From an uncultured Clostridia bacterium (GTDB lineage: Bacteria > Bacillota > Clostridia > Lachnospirales > CAG-274), in NCBI GenBank assembly GCA_947629215.1, contig CANRCU010000154.1, positions 1 to 5,824 of the forward strand: a stretch of DNA of 5,824 nucleotides, read 5' to 3'. This document shows, one piece after another, positions 1 through 5,632 of the stretch. Below the pieces are notes generated by a model, which saw only the letters and a program-made list of their open reading frames with translations, did no database searches and had not been told where the DNA came from. The position numbers and the translations under genes were made by a program. How positions within the stretch are numbered: the stretch's first letter is position 1; each line of letters begins with the position of its first letter.

Positions 1-3000
1 CCCATGTGAGTTTGTAATTATCATTCATTGTGACTATATATGCAAGGGAATCAAGAGCTTCGGCAATAGTTTTACAATCGCCGCTTTCGCCTACCGTGAC
101 AGTTTTTTCACCGGAGGTAACAACAATATTTTCTGCGCTTTTGCTTATGGTTATTTTTTTGTTGTTTTCATCCTCATTTTTGGCAAGACTGTCATATTTA
201 TTATGTTCTGCCTTTGTATTGACTGCCGAGATATTGCCTTGTGTAGTTCCGTCAAGTCCCGTAACCTTACCCGTTGCAGATTCAGTTATTACAGCGTTGG
301 TTATTTCTATTTTAAGATATTCTCCGTCAAGCCCGTCAAAAAGCGCCTTCATATTTTCGGGCTTTATATACAACAGTTGGTTAGTATCCCTTGAAAGTGT
401 ATCTTCCAATCTATCAAGGTCTTTGTACTCAAAAGGTGATGGGTTTTCCACGGTCAGCTTAAACTCTACATCTTCACCCATATATTGGGGCTTTGTTTCA
501 GTTATCATTACCTTATTAAATTTAACTTCAGCACTGCCCAAGTTAAGATCTACATCTGCTGTGGCTTCGGAGTCCTTTTTTTCTGCAAAGTTATAGTTGG
601 TCTCGCTTTTTATATTGTTTGTTATTGTCAACTTCGCACTTTCCTTAAGGTTATCTGCATATATGACTTCATCACCAAAAAGAATATCTCCGCTTATATT
701 GGATATTTCTTCATCGCTTTTTGTGTTTGCAACTCTGAAATGAATTATATATTTACCGGTATCTTCATTTTTTTCAAGACTCATATTTGTAACTGTACCG
801 TTATTTTGGCTAAAGCCCGATATAGTACATATAAGATACCTTTTGCCGCCTATGACCGTATAAAGAGAGCTTGAGTTTTCATCCGATACAAAAACGGTAT
901 TGTTTGCATCTATATCATCGCGCCATTTAAGCCCTTCGGGCAAGGTAATTTCATCAGAAAAATCAACGTATTTTACAAAGTCGTTACCGTATGCTTCCGA
1001 TATGGTATCTCCGACCGGAGAATAATTTATTTTATAACGCAGATTTTTTAACGCAATTTTATCATCGTCAACAGCATTAAATCCTATGATATTTTTATCG
1101 GCATCGTCAATGCTTTTTGTTACATTGAATAACTGTTCACGAGTGACCCAAGTGGGTTCTATATATTCTGTGGTGACCGTTACACCGTCTTCCGGTGTAT
1201 AATTACCCGGTTCTATGACTTTTCCGTCATAGTTACCTTCGACGGTATCCAAAATCTTAACGCCCCATACCTGCATTTTTCTTCCGGGTTGGGTATAATT
1301 GGGATAGCTCAGAGAAAGTTTTGGAATAGTTGTTTCACCGGACTCTCTTTTTTCTATCTGGAAATACCATATATTGGGATCATCCGTAGGGTTCAATTTA
1401 TAACCGGATAATTCCGCAATGCCATCGTTTTCTTTTCTTACATATATTCTGTATACACCGTTGACATTATCGGATAAAGCAACACTGATTACAGCGCTTT
1501 GTCCCGTATAATATTCTGCAGTCCTACCATCGATCTGATTTGCTTTTTCCAATGACATATTGACGCCTATCGTATCGGCATTACCTATTGTGTCATTGTT
1601 TGCTTTTGCATTTTCAAAGGGCTTTTCTGTAGTATCTCTACCCTCTATTGAAGTGTTTAAAAACAGGTTAGAGCCAAGGTCGGCGCCAACGCCAAACAAA
1701 CTTTTTATACCGTCCGCCGTACTTTGACCGTTTATGTTTTCAAGATTTTTAGCGTTTGCAAAGGCATAGTCGTCTATATTTGTTATTTGTGCTGTATTTG
1801 CAAATGTGAGGGATTTTACGGAACTGCCTTTAAATGCATCTTTGCCTACAGAGGTGACGTTAAGTGTTTTTTCGCCGCAAGTCACATTTGCAGGTATGGT
1901 CAGGTCGTCTGTATTTCTTGCACCGTAAACAAGTTCCGCCGTATCGCCGTTTACCTTGTAAATACTGCCGTTAATGTCCGTGCAATACTGTCCGCCTTTT
2001 GTAAAGGGTGCAGGCAGACCAGTATTATTTCCCTCTGTACCAACAGTAAAGTTTACATTGTTATCAATAATTATATCCTTGATGTGACCATGCACGGCAG
2101 CAAGAAAGTCGACATTTATATTCGACGGAAAAATTCCGTTGTCTTTTGTTATATATAAAGAAAAACTGCCTGCGTTATTGAAAGCGTTTGTCGATACACT
2201 ATCAAGAGAATTTGCCTTATATATAACTTTTTCAAGACCCGTACAGCCCGAAAAAGCCTCACTGCCTACCGTTGTCACCTTGCCGCCTATAACAGCCTGT
2301 TTTAAAGATACATTGCCTTTGAACATATTATTTGTTATCTGTGTAATGTTGGGCAGGGAATCAAAGCCGAAATTTTCAAGAGCAGGGTTGCCCGAAAAAT
2401 TTCCGCTGCCGCTAAAATTGGGACCGTTTGTATTTTCCTCCCATATTATTTCTTTGAGGTTGGGACAATTTACAACAGTATCCGCTGTGTTTACATTTTT
2501 AATTGTACCCGGCAGCTTAAGAGTACTTAAACTTTTGCAGTCCCGCATTATTGTACCGTTTATATCGGTAATGTTAAGGGGAGTAAGATCCAACTCTTCC
2601 ACCTTTGTGCCTTGTATTATCTCGGTAATGCCTGTTATATTGTTTTTATTCGGCATAAATGTTACATTTTCAAGAGATGTACAGCCGTAAAACATTTTTG
2701 ACAGATTGCCCGAAATATTCCCGGGAACAGTTACGGATACAAGAGACGTACAGCCGTAAAAGCCCGGATAATATCCACCCATATCCGTTCCGAAGGAAAA
2801 ACTGTCGGTTCTTATTTTGGTAAGGTCTATATCTGTAAGTTCCGTACAGAATGCAAAAATTTCTCCGTCTTTCTTTCCCAATTTTGTAAGGACATGGTTT
2901 TCCTCAAATTCAACTTTTTTCAGTTTTGAACTTGAAAAAGCCCCGTCGCCTATTTCTTTTACCGTTGAGGGTATTGTGATATTTTCAAGACCTGTGCCGT

Positions 3001-3487
3001 AAAATGTTTTGCTCTCGTCGGCATCTTCTGTGCCTATGTATTCAAGAGAAGTGAGATTTTCAAGATTGGCTTCCTTCAAATTTGTACAACCTTCAAATAC
3101 AGAATTGCCTGTTTCCTTAAGAACGCTGTTTTCTTCAAAGTATACACTCCTTAAAGATTCGCAGCCCTTAAACGCAGAATCCCCTATAGACCTTACATTT
3201 GACTCAACTATAACTTTGGTTATCTTGTCCTTGTATGGAGCCATAGCCTCTGTTTCAATAAAGTTTTCGGGTATAGATGTACCGTTAAATGTTATGGTGT
3301 ATGTACCGTCTGCATTTATGTCCAGCTTCCAACCGCTGCCCTTTGCGGCAGGCGTTATGCTCATTGTGCTTATATTGTCTTTTGCTTCAACTTTTTCAAA
3401 AGTATTGTTCGGAAACCCCGTAATGCCTGTACTTAAAACAAGCATTGCGGATAAAACCGCACTTACAATTCTTTTTGTTTTTTTCAT
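1..3487 (-). CDS. BspA-like leucine-rich-repeat secreted surface protein, N-terminal 1162 residues (C-terminus outside window)
   Basis: The reverse-strand frame stays open from ATG at 3487-3485 to the window edge. An AAAGGGGG ribosome binding site (about 3497-3504) lies some 9 nt upstream. The start MKKTKRIVSAVLSAMLVLST is a signal peptide: basic n-region, hydrophobic core, probable cleavage after VEA at residue 35. BspA/LRR_5-type repeats cover about residues 88-435, with units such as SIGDSAFKGCESLRSVYF (about 101-118), TIPSTVKEIGDGAF and GFYGCTSLVSVTVP. A second LRR block covers about 505-590 (LTIPANVTCGEKTLNVTSVG, then KDAFKG). After residue 600 there are no LRRs. A beta-rich region includes a DUF11-like stretch (GEDVEFKLTVENPSPF, about 1005) and a segment SGDCKTIAEAL near the edge that recalls the start of parallel beta-helix domains. 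Family members are surface adhesins; this ligand is unknown. The cell-wall anchor, if any, lies outside the window. Function at family level is secure, the exact role is not. Confidence 0.93.
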   Translation of the reverse strand, partial: MKKTKRIVSAVLSAMLVLSTGITGFPNNTFEKVEAKDNISTMSITPAAKGSGWKLDINADGTYTITFNGTSIPENFIETEAMAPYKDKITKVIVESNVRSIGDSAFKGCESLRSVYFEENSVLKETGNSVFEGCTNLKEANLENLTSLEYIGTEDADESKTFYGTGLENITIPSTVKEIGDGAFSSSKLKKVEFEENHVLTKLGKKDGEIFAFCTELTDIDLTKIRTDSFSFGTDMGGYYPGFYGCTSLVSVTVPGNISGNLSKMFYGCTSLENVTFMPNKNNITGITEIIQGTKVEELDLTPLNITDINGTIMRDCKSLSTLKLPGTIKNVNTADTVVNCPNLKEIIWEENTNGPNFSGSGNFSGNPALENFGFDSLPNITQITNNMFKGNVSLKQAVIGGKVTTVGSEAFSGCTGLEKVIYKANSLDSVSTNAFNNAGSFSLYITKDNGIFPSNINVDFLAAVHGHIKDIIIDNNVNFTVGTEGNNTGLPAPFTKGGQYCTDINGSIYKVNGDTAELVYGARNTDDLTIPANVTCGEKTLNVTSVGKDAFKGSSVKSLTFANTAQITNIDDYAFANAKNLENINGQSTADGIKSLFGVGADLGSNLFLNTSIEGRDTTEKPFENAKANNDTIGNADTIGVNMSLEKANQIDGRTAEYYTGQSAVISVALSDNVNGVYRIYVRKENDGIAELSGYKLNPTDDPNIWYFQIEKRESGETTIPKLSLSYPNYTQPGRKMQVWGVKILDTVEGNYDGKVIEPGNYTPEDGVTVTTEYIEPTWVTREQLFNVTKSIDDADKNIIGFNAVDDDKIALKNLRYKINYSPVGDTISEAYGNDFVKYVDFSDEITLPEGLKWRDDIDANNTVFVSDENSSSLYTVIGGKRYLICTISGFSQNNGTVTNMSLEKNEDTGKYIIHFRVANTKSDEEISNISGDILFGDEVIYADNLKESAKLTITNNIKSETNYNFAEKKDSEATADVDLNLGSAEVKFNKVMITETKPQYMGEDVEFKLTVENPSPFEYKDLDRLEDTLSRDTNQLLYIKPENMKALFDGLDGEYLKIEITNAVITESATGKVTGLDGTTQGNISAVNTKAEHNKYDSLAKNEDENNKKITISKSAENIVVTSGEKTVTVGESGDCKTIAEALDSLAYIVTMNDNYKLTW

Positions 3488-3502
3488 AAACGAGATCCCC
3501 CT

Positions 3503-3556
3503 TTATAACTCAAACAAATATTATAATCCTAATAATATTATAATTCAAACAAATAT
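3503..3556. repeat. Pair of 19-nt direct repeats in the leader of the LRR gene
   Basis: The sequence TTATAACTCAAACAAATAT (3503-3521) recurs as TTATAATTCAAACAAATAT (3538-3556), with one difference in 19 and a period of 35 bp. One copy overlaps the candidate -35 box (3543-3548). The other overlaps the candidate -10 box, the predicted transcription start and the edge of the ribosome binding site. This spacing would suit a pair of operator sites. A local duplication is the alternative. Confidence 0.6.
3520..3548 (-). promoter_or_regulatory. Candidate fixed promoter of the LRR surface gene
   Basis: Reading the minus strand, TTGAAT (3548-3543) is followed after exactly 17 nt by TATAAT (3525-3520). 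Transcription would begin near 3513, giving a leader of about 25 nt that still holds the ribosome binding site at 3497-3504. The -10 matches consensus fully and the -35 matches four of six. The region is very AT-rich, so chance matches are common. If real, this promoter lies outside the invertible segment and would give basal expression in either orientation. Confidence 0.4.
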
Positions 3557-3584
3557 CGGTTGCAACAAAAATTTCAAGCCGATA
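3554..3584 (-). other. Hairpin in the leader between the inverted repeat and the LRR gene
   Basis: TATCGGTTG (3554-3562) can pair with CAAGCCGATA (3575-3584), giving a 9-bp stem with one bulged base and a 12-nt loop. On the minus strand it is followed by ATTTGTTTG, a weak T-rich tail. It could act as a weak terminator or leader structure on any transcript entering from the invertible segment. Only the pairing is seen; the role is inferred. Confidence 0.35.
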
Positions 3585-3630
3585 GTATAAAATGCACAAA
3601 ATTGATACAAACTATATTTCAAATATAGAT

Positions 3631-3654
3631 GTCGCAGAATCCTGTAGTCTGCGA
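3631..3654 (-). repeat. Left inverted repeat / candidate recombinase crossover site
   Basis: The reverse complement of these 24 bases is identical to 5027-5050, and the identity stops at both ends. Within the site, 8-bp arms GTCGCAGA (3631-3638) and TCTGCGAC (3648-3655, the last base just beyond the repeat) flank the asymmetric 9-nt centre ATCCTGTAG. Flanking bases extend the palindrome to 11 bp (3628-3638 with 3648-3658). Two inverted arms around a short asymmetric spacer is the usual plan of tyrosine-recombinase core sites. On the minus strand the hairpin is followed by TATATTT and not by a T run, so it would be at best a weak terminator for the recombinase transcript. Confidence 0.72.
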
Positions 3655-3698
3655 CATCCGGTCAACAAATTGCTCGAACCGAGTATATTTTGTATCTA

Positions 3699-3717
3699 TG
3701 ACGGTTTACCTGACGGT
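3699..3717 (+). repeat. Left pair of TGACGGT direct repeats, candidate arm-type site
   Basis: TGACGGT occurs at 3699-3705 and again at 3711-3717, a period of 12 bp (about one helical turn). The 18-nt unit TGACGGTTTACCTGACGG matches 4849-4866 at 16 of 18 positions. This copy overlaps the stop codon of the recombinase gene (3706-3708). Integrases of the Tn916/lambda type use an N-terminal domain to bind short direct-repeat arm sites away from the crossover. The enzyme encoded here has such a domain. The binding role is inferred. Confidence 0.5.
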
Positions 3718-4833
3718 TATGAAATTTGAAAATAAGTTGATATTTTTCCGCTTAATTTCCATTGAAGGATGTACATATCTGTTTAAAGTAATATTGACGC
3801 AAGCATGACCGAGTATTTCACTAAGACTTTTTGCATCAACTCCCGCTTCGATACATCTGGTGGCAAATGTATGCCTTAAAATATGAAAGTTTATATCATT
3901 TATATCACAATGTTTCAGAACGGTTTTGAAATGGTTCTGCAAAGCCCGTGGCTCCGGTATCTTATCAGCTTTTCCGCTTAACAGATAAACATCTTTATTT
4001 TGCTTTATTTCGGACAAAATATCATATATAATATCCGGGATAGGTATATCTCTTATTGAGGACAAACTTTTGGGATCCGTAATTATAATTTTAGTTTTAT
4101 GATCCGATGCGTTGCGATGCCTTATTCTCTGCACCGTACTTTCTATTGAGATATACCGCTTGTCAAGGTGTATATTTTCCCATTTTAATGCACAGACTTC
4201 GCCTATCCTCATTCCCGTATACATACACAAAAGAATACCTATATTTTTAAGAGAAATATTGCTGCATAAATAAGTATTTAACTTGGATTGTTCGTGAATT
4301 TCAAGGGATTTTACAATAACAGGCGCAGATTTAATATATATTCCCGTAAGGTCAGGAAGTTTTATGCCCTTATTTTTTGAAGTATACCTAAATATACCCT
4401 TAAATACCGTAAGCACCGTTGATACAGTAGCAGGCGCAAGATTCCTGTCACCCGATGAATTTTTTATCAATAAGCCGTTCAAAAACACCTCAATTTCTGT
4501 ATCCGTAACATCTTCAATTTCTCTGTTAGAAAATACAGGATAAATGTGTTTAATGAGAATATTTTCATATTTTATAACGCTTGTTTCCTTTAAGTTGTTT
4601 CTTATACTCATCAGCCAACTTTCGGCTGATTCTTTAAACAAAATTTTTTCGGTTTTCTTGTCCGTGGTCATAGCCGACTGATTTATTTTATTTATCAACT
4701 TTTCCTTAACTTCGCTGTATGTTTTTGCATAAATATAACCGTATTGCTTTTTACCGTTTATATTGCTTTTAATATATCTGCCTTCCCACCTGCCATCCTT
4801 TCTTTTGTAAATATTCATACCTCTTTTTGACAT
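3706..4833 (-). CDS. Tyrosine recombinase (phage/Tn916-type integrase), candidate invertase of the segment
   Basis: A 375-aa site-specific recombinase that cuts and rejoins DNA through a 3'-phosphotyrosine. I start it at ATG 4833-4831 (MSKRGMNIYKRKDGRW), which has a perfect AGGAGG at 4842-4847, 8 nt upstream. A longer frame from TTG at 4869 has no ribosome binding site. In order it shows an AP2-like arm-DNA-binding domain (about residues 6-50, YKRKDGRWEGRYI), a SAM-like core-binding domain (about 66-150) and a catalytic domain (about 175-365). All catalytic residues are present: R209 (TGMRIGEV), K255 (PKSLSSIRD), H317 and R320 (FHILRHTFATR), H343 (LGHACVN) and nucleophile Y353 (NRYVHP). Length is typical for the family. 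It is the only gene between two 24-bp inverted repeats, so inversion of its own segment is the likely job. A relic integrase of a lost mobile element is the alternative. Confidence 0.93.
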   Translation of the reverse strand: MSKRGMNIYKRKDGRWEGRYIKSNINGKKQYGYIYAKTYSEVKEKLINKINQSAMTTDKKTEKILFKESAESWLMSIRNNLKETSVIKYENILIKHIYPVFSNREIEDVTDTEIEVFLNGLLIKNSSGDRNLAPATVSTVLTVFKGIFRYTSKNKGIKLPDLTGIYIKSAPVIVKSLEIHEQSKLNTYLCSNISLKNIGILLCMYTGMRIGEVCALKWENIHLDKRYISIESTVQRIRHRNASDHKTKIIITDPKSLSSIRDIPIPDIIYDILSEIKQNKDVYLLSGKADKIPEPRALQNHFKTVLKHCDINDINFHILRHTFATRCIEAGVDAKSLSEILGHACVNITLNRYVHPSMEIKRKNINLFSNFITVR

Positions 4834-4848
4834 TATAATGACCTCCTT

Positions 4849-4867
4849 TGACGGTTTATTTGACGGC
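4849..4867 (+). repeat. Right pair of TGACGG direct repeats in the recombinase leader
   Basis: TGACGGT (4849-4855) and TGACGGC (4861-4867) repeat with a 12-bp period, as at 3699-3717. The 18-nt units at 3699 and 4849 lie exactly 1150 bp apart in the same orientation and differ only at two middle bases. This copy sits just upstream of the recombinase ribosome binding site and downstream of its likely promoter. Bound recombinase here could therefore also repress its own gene. Arm-site and autoregulation roles are inferred. Confidence 0.5.
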
Positions 4868-4893
4868 AATAAAAAATTACTGCCTTATAAAAG

Positions 4894-4904
4894 ATTATAT
4901 TATA
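4894..4904 (-). promoter_or_regulatory. Candidate -10 region of the recombinase promoter
   Basis: On the minus strand two overlapping TATAAT hexamers (4904-4899 and 4899-4894) lie 60-70 bp upstream of the recombinase start codon. No convincing -35 box stands at standard spacing; the nearest resemblance is a TTGATT-like hexamer 19 nt from the second hexamer. The recombinase is expected to need a promoter in this stretch because it would otherwise be transcribed from beyond the inverted repeat. Weakly supported. Confidence 0.35.
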
Positions 4905-4977
4905 AACATAACAAACAAAATCAATGAAACAAAATTGTTCGTTTTATACAAATGAAACATTTTTGATAAGTGTAATA

Positions 4978-5006
4978 TTTACAGTTTTATATCTTTGTGA
5001 TATAAT
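4978..5006 (+). promoter_or_regulatory. Strong outward-facing promoter inside the right inverted repeat
   Basis: TTTACA (4978-4983), a 17-nt spacer, then TATAAT (5001-5006), with an extended -10 TG at 4998-4999 one base before the -10. This is the best sigma-A promoter match in the window. Transcription would start near 5013, 14 bp before the right inverted repeat, and run out of the segment to the right. It diverges from the recombinase gene, so it does not serve that gene. As oriented it meets the hairpin and T-run at 5027-5056 and no intact gene beyond. If the segment inverts, it points at the LRR surface gene with a leader of roughly 180 nt. Confidence 0.7.
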
Positions 5007-5026
5007 ATTTGAAATAAATTAGTTAA

Positions 5027-5050
5027 TCGCAGACTACAGGATTCTGCGAC
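5027..5050 (+). repeat. Right inverted repeat / candidate recombinase crossover site
   Basis: Exact inverted copy of 3631-3654. Arms TCGCAGA (5027-5033) and TCTGCGA (5043-5049) surround the asymmetric centre CTACAGGAT (5034-5042). Because the centres of the two copies are head-to-head, recombination between them is expected to invert the DNA between them. Identity ends at both edges, so the 24-bp unit is the conserved element and not part of a longer duplication. Confidence 0.72.
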
Positions 5051-5056
5051 TTTTTT
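5027..5056 (+). terminator. Hairpin plus T-run terminator formed over the right inverted repeat
   Basis: On the plus strand the 7-bp stem TCGCAGA/TCTGCGA with a 9-nt loop is followed by C and six T residues (5051-5056). This is a rho-independent terminator shape of modest stem strength. The T-run lies just outside the repeat and has no counterpart outside the left copy. It would stop transcripts from the promoter at 4978-5006 as drawn, and would stop the recombinase transcript after inversion. Confidence 0.5.
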
Positions 5057-5558
5057 ATGTATATATCTTTCATTTGTATGTCCTTCTTCGGCTTGTTTTG
5101 CCTAAAATATCCATAACTTTTTTAGATATATCACAATTTAATATGTAAATGTAATAATCTGCCTTAAATAAAAATTAGGGTTTTGCAATGAAAACTTCGA
5201 AACTTAATACTATAGGACTGATTAAAGCAGAATTTCAACTTTAACTGTTTTGTACTATAAGTAGTACAACAGTATCTACTTACAGAAACTGCAGTAAGGA
5301 ATATGATATTTTACTTAAAAGTAATATAAATTTAAAAGAAAAGTCAGAAAAATTTAAAGTGAAGGTATAATGCGGTACAAAATTTCTTGTAAATCAATTT
5401 GTTGATATTATTTTAAAAGTTCAACATAAACAGATGACCACACCGTATGGCAAATTTGACAGTTTCAATGATAATAAATCTTGTATTCATACCAAAAAAT
5501 TATTATCTTGTATATAAAAAATAGGATAAATTTACAATTTGTAATAATTGTCCATATC
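5057..5558. other. AT-rich spacer between the invertible segment and the insertion sequence
   Basis: No intact gene is recognised in these 502 bases. The spacer contains the decayed frame annotated at 5188-5517. It also holds a small perfect hairpin (TTGTACTA 5250-5257 with TAGTACAA 5262-5269, 4-nt loop). A 12-nt sequence at 5068-5079 is an inverted match to 4946-4957 across the right repeat. I see no tRNA, rRNA or riboswitch in it. Confidence 0.6.
5188..5517 (+). pseudogene. Possible decayed small gene with two in-frame stop codons
   Basis: A single frame runs from ATG 5188 to TAA 5515-5517, about 109 codons, broken only by TAA at 5242-5244 and 5368-5370. Such AT-rich DNA would usually have more stops over this length. 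The reading is MKTSKLNTIGLIKAEFQL, stop, a 41-residue middle part with a Lys/Glu-rich tail (KEKSEKFKVKV), stop, then a 48-residue end part. The start has a basic then partly hydrophobic character and the middle is coiled-coil-like, which could fit a small exported protein. I do not recognise the family. The ribosome binding site is weak. It lies directly downstream of the outward promoter in the present orientation. It may equally be chance openness of non-coding DNA. Confidence 0.3.
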
Positions 5559-5574
5559 GGGTCAATAACAAAGA

Positions 5575-5603
5575 TTGTGTAAACCTCTAAACTGGTGTAT
5601 AAT
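5575..5603 (+). promoter_or_regulatory. Transposase promoter overlapping the terminal repeat
   Basis: TTGTGT (5575-5580), a 17-nt spacer and TATAAT (5598-5603) precede the transposase. The -35 lies within the presumed terminal inverted repeat. Transcription would begin near 5610, after the left arm of the hairpin at 5581-5594, so the element's own transcript cannot form that hairpin. Confidence 0.6.
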
Positions 5604-5626
5604 AAAAATAATCAGTTTGGAGGTTT
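5581..5626 (+). promoter_or_regulatory. Hairpin that masks the transposase ribosome binding site in read-through transcripts
   Basis: AAACCTCTAAACTG (5581-5594) pairs with CAGTTTGGAGGTTT (5613-5626): a 14-bp stem with a single U-G pair and an 18-nt loop. The right arm contains the GGAGG ribosome binding site (5619-5623). A run of five T residues (5624-5628) overlaps the end of the stem, so terminator activity is also possible. The -10 box lies in the loop, so only transcripts from outside the element include both arms. Confidence 0.6.
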
Positions 5627-5632
5627 TTATTT

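Larger units (their letters stand above)
3631..5050. mobile_element. Putative invertible DNA segment carrying its own tyrosine recombinase
   Basis: The 1420-bp stretch is bounded by two perfect 24-bp inverted repeats (3631-3654 and 5027-5050). It holds a single complete gene, a tyrosine recombinase, plus a near-consensus promoter (4978-5006) pointing outward across the right repeat. Inverted crossover sites recombined by an enzyme of this class yield inversion, not excision. The layout parallels the Hin invertible segment of Salmonella, which also carries its recombinase and an outward promoter, although Hin is a serine recombinase. Inversion would map the promoter to 3675-3703 on the minus strand, aimed at the LRR gene at 3487. 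No cargo or excisionase is present, which argues against an integrative element. Inversion itself is not demonstrated by one sequence. Confidence 0.68.

Noticed and set aside
3173..3182. A 10-nt match (CGCAGAATCC) to the inverted repeat inside the LRR gene
   Set aside because: It lacks the second arm and most of the centre, and it encodes the conserved SAF of an LRR unit. It is best explained by chance.
30..3590. Several long plus-strand open frames across the LRR gene
   Set aside because: They lie antisense to a continuous minus-strand frame with signal peptide, ribosome binding site and clear LRR repeats. They have no ribosome binding sites or recognisable domains and are shadows of its codon usage.
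3659..3681. CGGT/ACCG pairing downstream of the recombinase as its terminator
   Set aside because: Only four base pairs around a 15-nt loop and no T-run, which is too weak to call.
4834..4869. Recombinase start at TTG 4869, adding 12 residues
   Set aside because: No ribosome binding site precedes the TTG, whereas AGGAGG stands 8 nt before ATG 4833. The extra codons coincide with the TGACGG repeats and the ribosome binding site itself.
3631..5050. Reading the segment as a small integrative element with attachment sites
   Set aside because: Attachment sites at the ends of an integrated element are direct repeats, and these are inverted. There is no excisionase and no cargo.
5070..5174. A 34-codon open stretch on the minus strand ending in SKKVMDILGKTSRRRTYK
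   Set aside because: It has no start with a ribosome binding site, no recognised family, and a length that is expected by chance in AT-rich DNA.
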